A stretch of DNA of 58,882 nt from Gordonia effusa NBRC 100432. Its GTDB lineage: Bacteria; Actinomycetota; Actinomycetes; Mycobacteriales; Mycobacteriaceae. The translations under genes were made by a program, and so were the position numbers. Positions 8,442-16,863 of the stretch are shown here, piece after piece. Below the pieces are notes generated by a model. It searched no databases. It saw only the letters and a list, made by a program, of their open reading frames with translations, and was not told where the DNA came from. The stretch covers positions 1 to 58,882 of the forward strand of contig NZ_BAEH01000009.1 in the NCBI RefSeq assembly GCF_000241305.1, in the 5' to 3' direction. Each line of letters begins with the position of its first letter. Position 1 is the stretch's first letter.

Positions 8442-9332
8442 TTAATTCTTCTCGCGCGCCAAGTTGATGGCGAACCGTGCGTACCGAGCTGCTACTCGTT
8501 CAGGATCGGTTGTCGGCGAATCCCATTGGCACACACTGAAACATAGCGACAGAATGGCGAGCGCCGCAGCGCCGGGGTCGTCGGCGGTCAATGATCCGTC
8601 GGCGACTCCGGCGTCAATCTCGTTCTGCAGCAACATGATCAGTTCAGTGGTGAACGTCTGCACGCGGCTGTCGTCGGGGGCTTCGACGTTGCGTGTCTCG
8701 TTAACTACGATGCGGGCCAGGTCGCGTCGTACCGTTGCGAACAATACGATCGCCGTGCACAGATTGCGCAGTCGCGCAACTGGATCGGTGCCGTCGATGC
8801 GAGCAGGTGGTAGGTGCGCGCCGAGTTCGGCGATGGCGAGGTCGAAGCCGGCGACGAGCAGACTTTGTTTGCTCGCGTAGTGGTGGTAGACGCCGGGCAC
8901 GCTGATCCCGGCCTCGGCGGCGATGGTTCGCATCGTCGCACCGTGATAGCCGGTGCGTACGAAACATGCGATGGCGGCGGCTAGTACGGGATCGAGGTGT
9001 TTGTCGGGGTAGACGCGCCAATCGAATTCCGCGCGCTCGGGGGAGTGGGCCGGAGGTGCCGCGTTCGACAATAATTCGACGGTGGTGCCTAGTTCGGCGA
9101 CGATGAGTTCCAGGCGTTGGGTCGACGCCGGGGTTTTTCCGGTCTCGATGGCGCTCATCGTGCCAGCGCTTACTCCGATGCGACGTGCCAACTCACGCAA
9201 CGAAATTCCAGCCAATTCGCGCGCCGGTCGGATCATGTTCTGCGGGGCGATCGATGGATCGGCATCCGAGCGCACGGCGTCAGAACCCAACTGGGCCTGG
9301 TGTGCGGTGGACTGGTCCGACATGCACTCCAC
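8442..9332 (-). CDS. Fused XRE (Cro/CI) - TetR transcriptional regulator
   Basis: A 296-residue protein with two different DNA-binding domains. Residues ~35-85 form a Cro/CI-type HTH (LRELARRIGVSAGTMSAIE). Residues ~110-165 form a TetR-type HTH (ATMRTIAAEAGISVPGVYHH), followed by a TetR-like helical ligand domain with YASKQSLLVAGF. ATG 9332 or ATG 9323 (MSDQST) could be the start. It is divergent from the second acyl-CoA synthetase and convergent with the first. Control of one or both ligases by an acyl-CoA or acid ligand is a reasonable inference. The double-HTH design would allow recognition of a composite operator. Confidence 0.85.
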   Translation of the reverse strand: MECMSDQSTAHQAQLGSDAVRSDADPSIAPQNMIRPARELAGISLRELARRIGVSAGTMSAIETGKTPASTQRLELIVAELGTTVELLSNAAPPAHSPERAEFDWRVYPDKHLDPVLAAAIACFVRTGYHGATMRTIAAEAGISVPGVYHHYASKQSLLVAGFDLAIAELGAHLPPARIDGTDPVARLRNLCTAIVLFATVRRDLARIVVNETRNVEAPDDSRVQTFTTELIMLLQNEIDAGVADGSLTADDPGAAALAILSLCFSVCQWDSPTTDPERVAARYARFAINLAREKN

Positions 9333-9431
9333 GCTAGGGCATATGTCCTCCGAAATCTGGTCTCGACACCGCGACGCTCACTGATTCGGGTGGTCAACAC
9401 GCATCCAACGAGGGTGCCCAGACGTGGAGTG
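9325..9431. promoter_or_regulatory. Inverted repeat bracketing the regulator/ligase intergenic region, with a repeat-element remnant
   Basis: CACTCCACG at 9325-9333 (over the XRE-TetR start codon) and its exact inverse complement CGTGGAGTG at 9423-9431 (22 bp before the ligase ATG) flank the divergent promoters. Between them, 9359-9398 holds GGTCTCGACACC and GTGGTCAAC. These resemble the dispersed palindromic family seen at 3.1-3.3 kb. The paired half-sites could bind one regulator dimer each. Confidence 0.35.
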
Positions 9432-9452
9432 ACGCAGACTACAATCGCGGTC

Positions 9453-11051
9453 ATGGCTGGTGGATCGCCCGACGTTGACTTTCGACCCCCGACCGCGTTA
9501 GCGATGTTCGAGGCGGCACTGGCCAGCGGAGCCGACCGCCCGCTCATCAAGTACTTCGATGGTGTGCTAACGATGCGCGACGTGGACGAACGCGCCAACG
9601 CCTTGGCAAACTTGCTGACGGCCAACGGGTTTCGGTTCGGCGATCGCTTCGCGCTATTCACGCAGAATAATCCCGCGTTCGTTATCGGACTCGTGGCGGC
9701 GTGGAAAGTCGGCGGGGTCGCTGTGCCGATCAACCCGATGTACACCGCGCGAGAGCTGACCTTTGCCCTGATCGATACCGGAGCGCGGGCGTTGCTGTCG
9801 CTGGATACGTTGTACGACGACGTGGCTCGCGGCGTCGTCGAATCGGGGGAGTCTGACGTCGAAGTGGTGGTGACCACGTCGGCTGACGACTGGCGCGCCC
9901 CGCGAAACCGGCTGGCCGTAGGTCGTGCGGGCCACCGAATCGCCGAACTGCCCGTCGGGCCGCGCGTCGGCACCGGCCAGCTCACCCCAACCGATGCGGC
10001 GCTGCTGATGTATACCTCCGGTACCACCGGCATTCCGAAGGCGACTATTAATACTCACTCGAATGTGACCGCCGGGGCGGAGACCTATCGTCGGTGGATG
10101 GAGCTCACGGCCGACGATGTCGTGCTTGGGCTTACGCCTGTTTTCCATATCACCGGACTCATCGGACATGTTGCGGTCGCTCTTCGGCTCGGGGCGCCAC
10201 TTGTGTTGGCGCACCGGTTCACCCCCGCGGGGATGCTCGACGCGATCCGAACGCACCGGCCGACTTTCGTCATCGGCACGATCAGCGCGTTGGTCTCACT
10301 GGTTGATGAATCTTCCTCTGCTGAGGATTTCGTTTCGATCCGCCGACTCGGTTCGGGCGGAGCTGCTATCTCGCCGGCACTCGCGGACAAGATCGAGAAG
10401 GCAATGGGTTTGCCACTCACAGTGGTCTACGGATTGACCGAGACGACATCGCCGGCGCTCGCCGCGCCAATGGATCGGCCAACGGCGGTCGACGTCGAGT
10501 CAGGTGCGCTGTCGATCGGAATGCCGGTGTACGACACCGTGGTTCGAGTGGTCGACGACGCGGGCGAAGATGTTCGTGCTGGCGAGGTCGGCGAGTTTGC
10601 GATCTCGGGGCCACAGGTAGCCGCCGGATACTGGGGACAGGATGACGCCACCGCACAATTCTTCCCGGGTGGCGAATTGCGTACCGGCGACATCGGATTC
10701 GTCGATGCCGACGGCTGGGCTTTTCTGCTCGACCGAAAGAAGGACATGATCACCTCGGCCGGCTACAAAGTGTGGCCGCGGGAGGTGGAGGATGTGCTCT
10801 ATCGCCATCCCGACGTCGCCGAAGTAGCCGTCGTCGGTGTGCCCGACGAGGTTCGAGGCGAGTCGGTGACGGCGTTCGTCGCGTTGGAGCCCGGGCGCAC
10901 AGCCGACGTGGACGCCCTGATGGCGTATGCGCGCGAGCAGTTGGCCGCTTACAAGCGTCCGCGCCGGATAGTGCTGACCGATGCGCTGCCCAAGACGACG
11001 TCGGGCAAAATCCTACGAAGGGCGTTGCGCGACAACGGGTCTGGTGACTAG
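9453..11051 (+). CDS. AMP-forming acyl-CoA synthetase (second paralogue)
   Basis: A 532-residue adenylate-forming ligase closely resembling the product of 6711-8384 along its whole length (shared FDGVLT, QNNPAFVIGL, VWPREVEDVLY). It has YTSGTTGIPKA, GELRTGDIG, LDRKKDMI and PKTTSGKILRR, so it should be active. The phosphate-binding loop ends in KA instead of the more usual KG. ATG 9453 starts just before conserved sequence; the longer frame upstream overlaps the divergent regulator. It is transcribed from the region shared with the XRE-TetR fusion. The paralogous pair suggests either substrate specialisation or a duplication around the regulator. Confidence 0.9.
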   Translation: MAGGSPDVDFRPPTALAMFEAALASGADRPLIKYFDGVLTMRDVDERANALANLLTANGFRFGDRFALFTQNNPAFVIGLVAAWKVGGVAVPINPMYTARELTFALIDTGARALLSLDTLYDDVARGVVESGESDVEVVVTTSADDWRAPRNRLAVGRAGHRIAELPVGPRVGTGQLTPTDAALLMYTSGTTGIPKATINTHSNVTAGAETYRRWMELTADDVVLGLTPVFHITGLIGHVAVALRLGAPLVLAHRFTPAGMLDAIRTHRPTFVIGTISALVSLVDESSSAEDFVSIRRLGSGGAAISPALADKIEKAMGLPLTVVYGLTETTSPALAAPMDRPTAVDVESGALSIGMPVYDTVVRVVDDAGEDVRAGEVGEFAISGPQVAAGYWGQDDATAQFFPGGELRTGDIGFVDADGWAFLLDRKKDMITSAGYKVWPREVEDVLYRHPDVAEVAVVGVPDEVRGESVTAFVALEPGRTADVDALMAYAREQLAAYKRPRRIVLTDALPKTTSGKILRRALRDNGSGD

Positions 11052-11079
11052 CGCGACTGTGGCTGTGGCCCGCCTCGTC

Positions 11080-11152
11080 CGCAAACCCGACCTGAGCGGA
11101 CAATCCCGACCCACAATGTGGGTCGGGATTGTCGCCGTGAATCGGGTTTGCG
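11080..11152. terminator. Concentric double palindrome, probable bidirectional terminator
   Basis: An inner perfect hairpin has 16-bp arms (GACAATCCCGACCCAC / GTGGGTCGGGATTGTC, 11099-11133) and a 3-nt loop AAT. It sits inside a second perfect pair, CGCAAACCCGA (11080-11090) and TCGGGTTTGCG (11142-11152). Exactly 8 unpaired bases lie on each side between the two stems. It lies between the convergent ligase and FKBP genes, so a two-way terminator is the simplest reading. There is no U-tract. Confidence 0.75.
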
Positions 11153-11174
11153 ATGCGGGGAGTCGCCGCTGTGG

Positions 11175-11789
11175 CTACGACGCCGACAGGATCTTGATCG
11201 CGAAGATCAGGGTGTCGCCAGCTTCGATCCCGGCATCGGGCATGCCGGTGGTGTAACCGTCGGCCGGTGCGACCGCTACCGCAACCGTCGAGCCGACCTT
11301 TTGTCCCGCAATGGCTTTGGTGAATCCGGGGATGACACCGTCGAGTGGGAAGTCAGCCGGTTCGCCGCGCTGATACGCACTGTCGAAGACCTTGCCGTCA
11401 CGCCCATTGACGCCTTCGTAGCAGACCTTGACGGTCGCGGTCGCCGGGACCACGGCACCACTGCCGGCGGTCAGCGTCTGAACCTGAGTGGTCGCGACCG
11501 AGAACGGTGAGGTAACGGTGACCTTGGGGGCGGCGGTATCGGTCGAGCCGGTGACCGCGACCTTTCCGCTGGTGCCGTCGAAGGTCCACTGCGGCGCTAC
11601 GTCAGCGGCCGGAGCTGCGGTCGGGCAGGCGGTGGCCACCGCGTCGGTGGTGGTGGCGCCGGGCTCAGTTGGCGCGCTGTCGGTGGTGGACACCGCCGTC
11701 GAGTCGTCAGAACCGCACGCCGACAGCAGCAAAACGCCAGCGGCCAACGGGGCAGCGAACAGGAGGGGGAGTCGACGGGAGAAGGTCAT
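11175..11789 (-). CDS. FKBP-type peptidyl-prolyl cis-trans isomerase lipoprotein
   Basis: A 204-residue exported lipoprotein. A basic n-region and hydrophobic stretch end in the lipobox LLLSAC, with Cys25 as the lipidation site. A Ser/Thr/Ala-rich linker follows. The C-terminal ~110 residues are an FKBP domain with VCYEGVNGRDGKVFDSAY and FPLDGVIPGFTKAIAGQKVG. FKBP domains isomerise X-Pro bonds and assist folding, here on the outer face of the membrane. The gene follows glnA on the same strand but is separated by a strong hairpin terminator, so it should have its own promoter in 11790-11890. The active-site aromatic residues look retained, but this was checked only by eye. Confidence 0.9.
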   Translation of the reverse strand: MTFSRRLPLLFAAPLAAGVLLLSACGSDDSTAVSTTDSAPTEPGATTTDAVATACPTAAPAADVAPQWTFDGTSGKVAVTGSTDTAAPKVTVTSPFSVATTQVQTLTAGSGAVVPATATVKVCYEGVNGRDGKVFDSAYQRGEPADFPLDGVIPGFTKAIAGQKVGSTVAVAVAPADGYTTGMPDAGIEAGDTLIFAIKILSAS

Positions 11790-11893
11790 GCAGCAAACCT
11801 ACAGGGTGTGCGCCGACGGCCAGCAAGGTAGTCGGGGCAGAACAATCGCAGGTCGGCCCGCCGCGCACGGCAATCCGATGAGGCAAAGAAAAT

Positions 11894-11930
11894 GCAACCG
11901 CCCGCCCACGGATCGTGGACGGGCGGTTGC
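11894..11930 (-). terminator. Intrinsic terminator of glnA
   Basis: A 16-bp stem (GCAACCGCCCGYCCAC and its complement) has a single G-T type mismatch and a 5-nt loop (11910-11914). On the minus strand it starts 14 bp after the glnA stop and is followed by ATTTTCTTT (down to about 11885), a clear U-rich tail. Confidence 0.85.
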
Positions 11931-11944
11931 CAAGTGCTGATCGA

Positions 11945-13378
11945 TCAGCAGTCGTAGTACAGCGAGAACTCGTAGGGGTGCGGACGGATCTGCACCGGCT
12001 CGATCTCATTCTCACGCTTGTGCGCGATCCAGGTCTCGATGAGGTCTTCGGTGAACACGCCACCGGTGGTGAGGTAGTCGTGATCCTCTTCGAGCTTGTC
12101 GATGACGGCGGCCAGCGACGTCGGAGCCTGAGGAATGGACTTGGCCTCCTCCGGCGGGAGCTCGTAGAGATCCTTGTCGACGGGCTCGTGCGGCTCGATC
12201 TTGTTCTTGATGCCGTCCAGGCCAGCCATCATCATGGCGGCGAAGGCCAGGTACGGGTTACCCGAGCTATCCGGGCAACGGAACTCGAGGCGCTTGGCCT
12301 TCGGGTTGTTACCGGTGATCGGGATACGCACACATGCCGAGCGGTTGCGCTGGCTGTAGACCAGGTTGATCGGAGCCTCGTAGCCCGGCACCAGGCGCTT
12401 GTAGGAGTTGACGGTCGGGTTGGTGAACGCCAGCAGCGACGGCGCGTGGTGCAGAATGCCGCCGATGTAGTAGCGAGCCAGATCCGACAGACCCGCGTAG
12501 CCGGCCTCGTCGTGGAACAGCGGCTTGCCGTCTTTCCACAGCGACTGGTGGGCGTGCATACCCGAGCCGTTGTCCCCGAACAGCGGCTTCGGCATGAAGG
12601 TGACCGACTTGCCGTTCTGCCACGCGGTGTTCTTGATGATGTACTTGAACAGCATCACATCGTCGGCGGCGTGCAGCAGAGTGTTGAACTTGTAGTTGAT
12701 CTCGGCCTGACCGGCGGTACCGACCTCGTGATGCCCGCGCTCAAGCGTGAAGCCTGCAGAGGTGAGGTTGGTCGACATCTCATCGCGCAGGTCGACGTAG
12801 TGGTCATAAGGCGCGACCGGGAAGTAGCCACCCTTGGGGCGAACCTTGTAACCCAGGTTGGGGCTGCCGTTGGGATCGGTCGGTGCGCCGGTGTTCCACC
12901 AGCCCGACTCGGACTCGACCTCGTAGTGCGTTCCGTTCATCTCTGAGCTGAACGACACCGAGTCGAAAATGTAAAACTCGGCTTCGGCGCCGAAGAAGCA
13001 GGTGTCGGCGATACCGGTGGAGGCCAGGTAGTCCTCGGCCTTGCGGGCGACGTTACGCGGGTCGCGGCTGTATGCCTCGCGCGTGAACGGGTCGTGGACG
13101 AAGAAGCTGACGTTCATCGTCTTCGCCTTGCGGAATGGGTCGATGCGCGCGGTTGCCGGATCGGGCAGGAGCATCATGTCCGACTCGTCGATCGACTGGA
13201 AGCCGCGGACCGACGAACCATCGAAGGCCAGGCCATCCTCGAAGACGCTCTCGTCGAACGCCTCGGCCGGGATGGAGAAGTGCTGCATTACACCGGGCAG
13301 GTCGCAGAATCGGATGTCGACGTACTCGACACCTTCCTTCTTGATGCCCTCGAGTAGTTCTTCCTTGCTGCTGTACAC
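11945..13378 (-). CDS. glnA: Type I glutamine synthetase
   Basis: A 477-residue dodecameric GSI-beta enzyme that makes glutamine from glutamate, ammonia and ATP. Diagnostic segments include [19 protein letters not shown] near the N-terminus, [18 protein letters not shown], and the adenylylation loop [11 protein letters not shown], whose Tyr (~residue 405) is the GlnE target. The start is GTG at 13378, supported by AAGGAG at 13389-13394. The protein begins [11 protein letters not shown] and lines up with GlnA1 proteins. The last residue is Cys where many relatives have Val. A GlnR-type box lies 105 bp upstream and a strong terminator follows, so it is probably transcribed alone. Confidence 0.98.
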   Translation of the reverse strand: MYSSKEELLEGIKKEGVEYVDIRFCDLPGVMQHFSIPAEAFDESVFEDGLAFDGSSVRGFQSIDESDMMLLPDPATARIDPFRKAKTMNVSFFVHDPFTREAYSRDPRNVARKAEDYLASTGIADTCFFGAEAEFYIFDSVSFSSEMNGTHYEVESESGWWNTGAPTDPNGSPNLGYKVRPKGGYFPVAPYDHYVDLRDEMSTNLTSAGFTLERGHHEVGTAGQAEINYKFNTLLHAADDVMLFKYIIKNTAWQNGKSVTFMPKPLFGDNGSGMHAHQSLWKDGKPLFHDEAGYAGLSDLARYYIGGILHHAPSLLAFTNPTVNSYKRLVPGYEAPINLVYSQRNRSACVRIPITGNNPKAKRLEFRCPDSSGNPYLAFAAMMMAGLDGIKNKIEPHEPVDKDLYELPPEEAKSIPQAPTSLAAVIDKLEEDHDYLTTGGVFTEDLIETWIAHKRENEIEPVQIRPHPYEFSLYYDC

Positions 13379-13482
13379 CGTTCGGTGACTCCTTAACTAT
13401 CGGGTCGCCAGGTGATCCTGGCGCGCACACCCGCTACGGATCGTCGTGCAGCGGATCACAGCGAAAACCGTATGGAGGTGAG

Positions 13483-13520
13483 GTTGCCCAGGTGCTAAGC
13501 CTATGTTTCCCCTGTGTTAC
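13483..13520 (-). promoter_or_regulatory. GlnR-binding box upstream of glnA
   Basis: Read on the minus strand, the site is GTAAC-6-GAAAC-6-TTAGC-6-GCAAC. The first two half-sites match the GlnR a/b elements (GTNAC-n6-GAAAC) perfectly. The second pair is degenerate but keeps the exact 6-nt spacing. It is centred about 120 bp upstream of the GTG, a usual place for GlnR activation of glnA under nitrogen limitation. The whole 13379-13694 gap between glnA and the RDD gene holds this box and promoters, and I see no gene in it. Confidence 0.75.
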
Positions 13521-13697
13521 GCGATCCCTCGAAAACTCGGTCGTCGTGCACCTTCACTATTCCCGATGCGGCGTTTACCGTCACCTTGAGCCGGAATATG
13601 TCCGATTTTGATCGGTGCCTAACATGGACGCTATGACCGCACGTGCCCAGCTGAGAATCCGCGTCGCCGTTTCGGTGCTGACGTCGGGGGTGAAGTG

Positions 13698-14207
13698 ATG
13701 GGTCGCACCATCGGATCGTGGTTGTCGGGAACGCAGATCGGCAACAATCCCAACAATGAGTTTCCCGGCCAGGACCTGGGCTTATCGCGTAACGGTGCGG
13801 GCTCGCTCGCCTCAGGCTGGACCCGTTGCTGGGGACTCCTGGTGGACTGGTTGATGGCGTACGGAATCGCGCTGATCTTCGTGCGTGAGGACACATTTGC
13901 CGAGACAATTCGACATGCAGGAACGCCGCAATTGGCGGTATGGTTCGTCGTTGGTGTGTTCACCATCACACTATTCGGTTTCACGCCGGGACAGTTTGTA
14001 GCGGGGTTGCGAGTGGTCCGGGTGGACTACGGTCCCGACCTCACGATGTCAATCGCATCGGGTGAGAAGGCCGTCGCGGTGGGGTTTGTGCGCGCACTCG
14101 CGCGCCAAGCGCTGATAGTCGCGATTGTTCCGGCTCTGTTGAACGACTACAACGGACGCGCATTGCACGACCGTGCCACCGGTACCGCGGTAGTAAAAAG
14201 TCGGTAG
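13698..14207 (+). CDS. RDD-family membrane protein
   Basis: A 169-residue protein with an RDD domain. LASGWTRCWGLLVDWLMAYG gives the first Arg/Asp-containing membrane helix, with a second helix around LAVWFVVGVFTITLFGF. The motif TPGQFVAGLRVVRVD follows it. The start is ATG 13698 or the adjacent GTG 13695. It is divergent from glnA, as is the RDD gene Rv2219A next to glnA1 in M. tuberculosis. Some RDD proteins act as cation/proton antiporters in other bacteria, but no function can be assigned here. Confidence 0.85.
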   Translation: MGRTIGSWLSGTQIGNNPNNEFPGQDLGLSRNGAGSLASGWTRCWGLLVDWLMAYGIALIFVREDTFAETIRHAGTPQLAVWFVVGVFTITLFGFTPGQFVAGLRVVRVDYGPDLTMSIASGEKAVAVGFVRALARQALIVAIVPALLNDYNGRALHDRATGTAVVKSR

Positions 14208-14217
14208 ACCCAGCTAC

Positions 14218-14889
14218 CTACTCGACCGACGACGGAGCCTCGGTCAACGCGTGCATTAATCGCATCGCCGCGCGCAGTGCGTCGACGGCGGGTTGAACCG
14301 ACACCCTCGGATCCACCGCGCGCTGAATTCCGAGTCCGATGCCGGTGCTGAGTAGTAGATCGGCCAGATCCGGGAGCGTCGGCAACGCCGCATCGTCATC
14401 TACGAACTGAGTTTCGGCATCGGCGGGCGGTGCCAGCAATTCGTTGAACAGCGGCTCCAACATCTCCACAACCATCGCGTTCGCCCGTTCGCGCAGCCCG
14501 ACGATCATCGCGTTGAGCTTTCGATCATGGCGAGAGAGCACCACGAACTCCAACTCAAGCATCGTCCAGCCGATGTCACCCGCAGTAGCTTCGACCCACG
14601 CGCCGATCGCGTCGACGCGTTCATCGACGTCGTCGAAGGTCATAGCGGCCGCGGTCAACGCGGCGAGTTCGCCGATCTTGTCCCGGTGGATCTCTTCCAA
14701 GACCGCGCCGCAGAGTGTCGGCTTGTCCTTGAAGTTGGAGTACACCGCTCCTTTGGAGTAGCCCGCGGTGGCTGCGATGCCATCGAGGCTGGTCGCGGCG
14801 TATCCGGCCGTCAAGAACTGCTCTCGGGCGACTGAGAGTAATTCAGTCCGGGTGCGGGCCTGCTGTTCGGCGCGGGTGAGGCGAACCAT
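14218..14889 (-). CDS. TetR-family regulator of the SDR-patatin-FMO operon
   Basis: A 223-residue TetR protein. The HTH spans ~20-50 (TSLDGIAATAGYSKGAVYSN), followed by FKDKPTLCGAVLEEI. ATG 14889 (MVRLTRAEQQART) is preferred, since the longer frame to 14967 runs through the operator region. It is divergent from the SDR gene with 118 bp between starts. Two identical-arm palindromes in that gap (14909-14938) are very likely its operators, implying autoregulation and repression of the operon. The ligand is probably a lipid, ketone or alcohol handled by the operon enzymes (inference). Confidence 0.9.
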   Translation of the reverse strand: MVRLTRAEQQARTRTELLSVAREQFLTAGYAATSLDGIAATAGYSKGAVYSNFKDKPTLCGAVLEEIHRDKIGELAALTAAAMTFDDVDERVDAIGAWVEATAGDIGWTMLELEFVVLSRHDRKLNAMIVGLRERANAMVVEMLEPLFNELLAPPADAETQFVDDDAALPTLPDLADLLLSTGIGLGIQRAVDPRVSVQPAVDALRAAMRLMHALTEAPSSVE

Positions 14890-14908
14890 GGCCAGAGTGT
14901 ACGACGAA

Positions 14909-14938
14909 ATACCTCCGGTATTGACATACCCGCGGTAT
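14909..14938. promoter_or_regulatory. Twin ATACC-N3-GGTAT operators with overlapping -35 element
   Basis: Two perfect 5-3-5 palindromes occur: ATACC-TCC-GGTAT at 14909-14921 and ATACC-CGC-GGTAT at 14926-14938, centres 17 bp apart. A -35-like TTGACA (14921-14926) facing the SDR operon sits exactly between and within them. Binding of a TetR dimer to either site would block RNA polymerase. This is one of the cleanest operator structures in the window. Confidence 0.75.
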
Positions 14939-15007
14939 CTGAACCATGCTGGCCGGGTAACTGTCACTCAAAGTAGCGGCAAGGCCGCACGATCGGGAGG
15001 ATATGCA

Positions 15008-15928
15008 ATGGGGTTGTTCGGAAGGCGAGTGCCACGGATAGACGTGGCGAATGCGGTCGTCGTGATCACCGGAGGTGCCCGCGGCATCGGCGCCGCGACG
15101 GCGGCGGAGTTCGCGCGCCAGGGGGCAACGGTGTGGATCGGCGATGTCGACGGCGAGGTAGCTTCGACGACGGCTGCCGCGCTGCCCGGCGCATCGGCGG
15201 CACCGCTCGACGTCACGGACCCGCAGTCGTGGGCGACGTTCGTGGACAAGGTGATTGCCAACAATGGCCGCATCGACGTGCTCGTGAACAACGCGGGCGT
15301 AATGCCGGTCGGTCCGTTTGAGGCAGAGTCCACTTCGATTACCGAACTCATCCTCGATGTCAACGTCGCGGGAGTGCTCAACGGCATGCGCGCGGTGTTG
15401 CCGACAATGCTCGGCGCCAAGCGTGGACACATTGTCAATATCGCGTCGATGGCGGGAATGCTTCCGCTGCCGGGCATGGTCAGCTACAACGCGAGTAAGT
15501 ATGCGGCACTGGGTGCTTCACTCGCCGCGCGCCTCGAGTATGGCGATGCCGGCGTCGCGGTATGCGCGATTCTGCCCGCCGCGGTACGCACTGAACTGTC
15601 GTCGGGTGCCGACCTCGGGGGCACCTTGCCAACTGTCGATCCGGAAGATGTAGCTCGCGCGGTCGTGAAAACCCTACGGACACAAGCCGCTCGGACTTCT
15701 GTGCCGGGCTGGGTCGCGCCGCTGTGGGCCTTGACCGATCTGTTCGTGCCCGAGTTCCTCGAGCGAATCGGTCGTCGATTCGCCAACGATCGACAGGCAC
15801 TTGCTCTCGACGCCGCGGAGCGACGCGACTACCTGGAGCGGGTCGATCGACAGGCGGCCCAGCATGGCGAAGAAACGGCAAAGTCGGTGAAGGCGAAGGG
15901 GACTCGTCGAAAGGTGACAGCTAAGTGA
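15008..15928 (+). CDS. Short-chain dehydrogenase/reductase (classical SDR)
   Basis: A 306-residue NAD(P)-dependent oxidoreductase. The cofactor motif TGGARGIG (residues ~21-28), NNAG (~98-101), catalytic Ser in NIASMAG and the YxxxK pair in SYNASKYA are all present. ATG 15008 has GGGAGG 7 bp upstream. A Lys/Arg-rich tail after residue ~285 (ETAKSVKAKGTRRK) is additional to the fold. First gene of an operon: its stop overlaps the GTG of the patatin-like gene. In the proposed pathway it would oxidise a secondary alcohol to the ketone used by the monooxygenase, or reduce in the opposite direction. Confidence 0.92.
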   Translation: MGLFGRRVPRIDVANAVVVITGGARGIGAATAAEFARQGATVWIGDVDGEVASTTAAALPGASAAPLDVTDPQSWATFVDKVIANNGRIDVLVNNAGVMPVGPFEAESTSITELILDVNVAGVLNGMRAVLPTMLGAKRGHIVNIASMAGMLPLPGMVSYNASKYAALGASLAARLEYGDAGVAVCAILPAAVRTELSSGADLGGTLPTVDPEDVARAVVKTLRTQAARTSVPGWVAPLWALTDLFVPEFLERIGRRFANDRQALALDAAERRDYLERVDRQAAQHGEETAKSVKAKGTRRKVTAK

Positions 15929-16863
15929 GCAGGACCGCCCTGGCAATCGGCTGTGGTGGCACCATCGGAGGTGCATGGATCATCGCCGCGCTGCACGCCC
16001 TGGCCGAGCAAACCGATTGGGACCCAACCCAAGCCGACGTCTTGCAGGGGACCTCGGCGGGCGCCGAGATCGTCACCATGCTGGCCGGCGGCTACGGAGT
16101 TAACGACCTGGTCGAGATGCAAGCCGGGCGGTCCGCCGACCCGGTGCTCGCCGCACATCTGGCGGCGACCCCCTCGGGTGTTCCGCCAATTCCGCGACCC
16201 GGCCGGTTGCGTCCGTCGACACTATGGACGCGGCGAAGCGGCCACGAATCGCTGGTGGGTATCGCCCCTCGGGGACGAGGGGATGCGTCGTGGCTTGAAC
16301 GGCTCGCGCACGCCGTTGTCCCCGAAGGTAATTCATGGCTGCCGCATGCCGGGGCTCGACTGGTCGCGTACCGAGTTGACGACGGAGCGCGAGTGGCCTT
16401 CGGGGCACCGGGTGCGCCCACAGTGTCCGCGGCCCAAGGGTTGCGCGCATCGTGGGCGATCCCGGCGTGGATGCCGCCGGTCGAGATCGACGGACACACG
16501 TATGTCGACGGCGGAGCGGCGTCGACGGCGTCGGTCGATCTGATCGGTCCCGATGAGGCCGATCTGGTCTATGTTGTCGCTCCGATGGCATCGGAGACGG
16601 GAGTGCGGGCCCCCGGCCCCGGTGGACTGATAGAGCGAGCGGCGCTGCGCAATCCGATGTCGAAAGTGCTGCGGCGAGAGGTCGCGCAGGTCCGGGCACG
16701 AGGGACGCGGGTCGTGGTGATCACGCCGTCGGCGCAAGACATGGCTGGTCTCGGCGCGAATTTCATGAAACGTGGACATCGCCAGCGCGCATTCGACGCC
16801 GCACTCACGAGTGTCGGCGAAACGGTCGCCAGAGCCCTTGCCGCACAGGAGGTTTCCCAGTGA
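15925..16863 (+). CDS. Patatin-like phospholipase/esterase
   Basis: A 312-residue hydrolase of the RssA/patatin type. It has the oxyanion-hole Gly-rich segment GCGGTIGGAW (residues ~9-18), the nucleophile Ser in GTSAG (~42-46) and the catalytic Asp in DGG (YVDGGAAS, ~190). These form the Ser-Asp dyad of the family. No signal peptide is seen, so it is probably cytosolic. The GTG start at 15925 overlaps the SDR stop, and its own TGA overlaps the GTG of the next gene, so all three genes are coupled. Ester cleavage after Baeyer-Villiger oxidation is the role suggested by context. Confidence 0.88.
   Translation: MSRTALAIGCGGTIGGAWIIAALHALAEQTDWDPTQADVLQGTSAGAEIVTMLAGGYGVNDLVEMQAGRSADPVLAAHLAATPSGVPPIPRPGRLRPSTLWTRRSGHESLVGIAPRGRGDASWLERLAHAVVPEGNSWLPHAGARLVAYRVDDGARVAFGAPGAPTVSAAQGLRASWAIPAWMPPVEIDGHTYVDGGAASTASVDLIGPDEADLVYVVAPMASETGVRAPGPGGLIERAALRNPMSKVLRREVAQVRARGTRVVVITPSAQDMAGLGANFMKRGHRQRAFDAALTSVGETVARALAAQEVSQ

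Noticed and set aside
11915..12946. Open frame of about 343 codons on the plus strand
   Set aside because: It is antisense to glnA, no start signal was found, and the product is low-complexity Val/Arg/Asp-rich.
14203..14218. Small palindrome GGTAG-N6-CTACC between the RDD and TetR genes
   Set aside because: The stem is only 5 bp, with no U-tract, and is too weak to call as a terminator.
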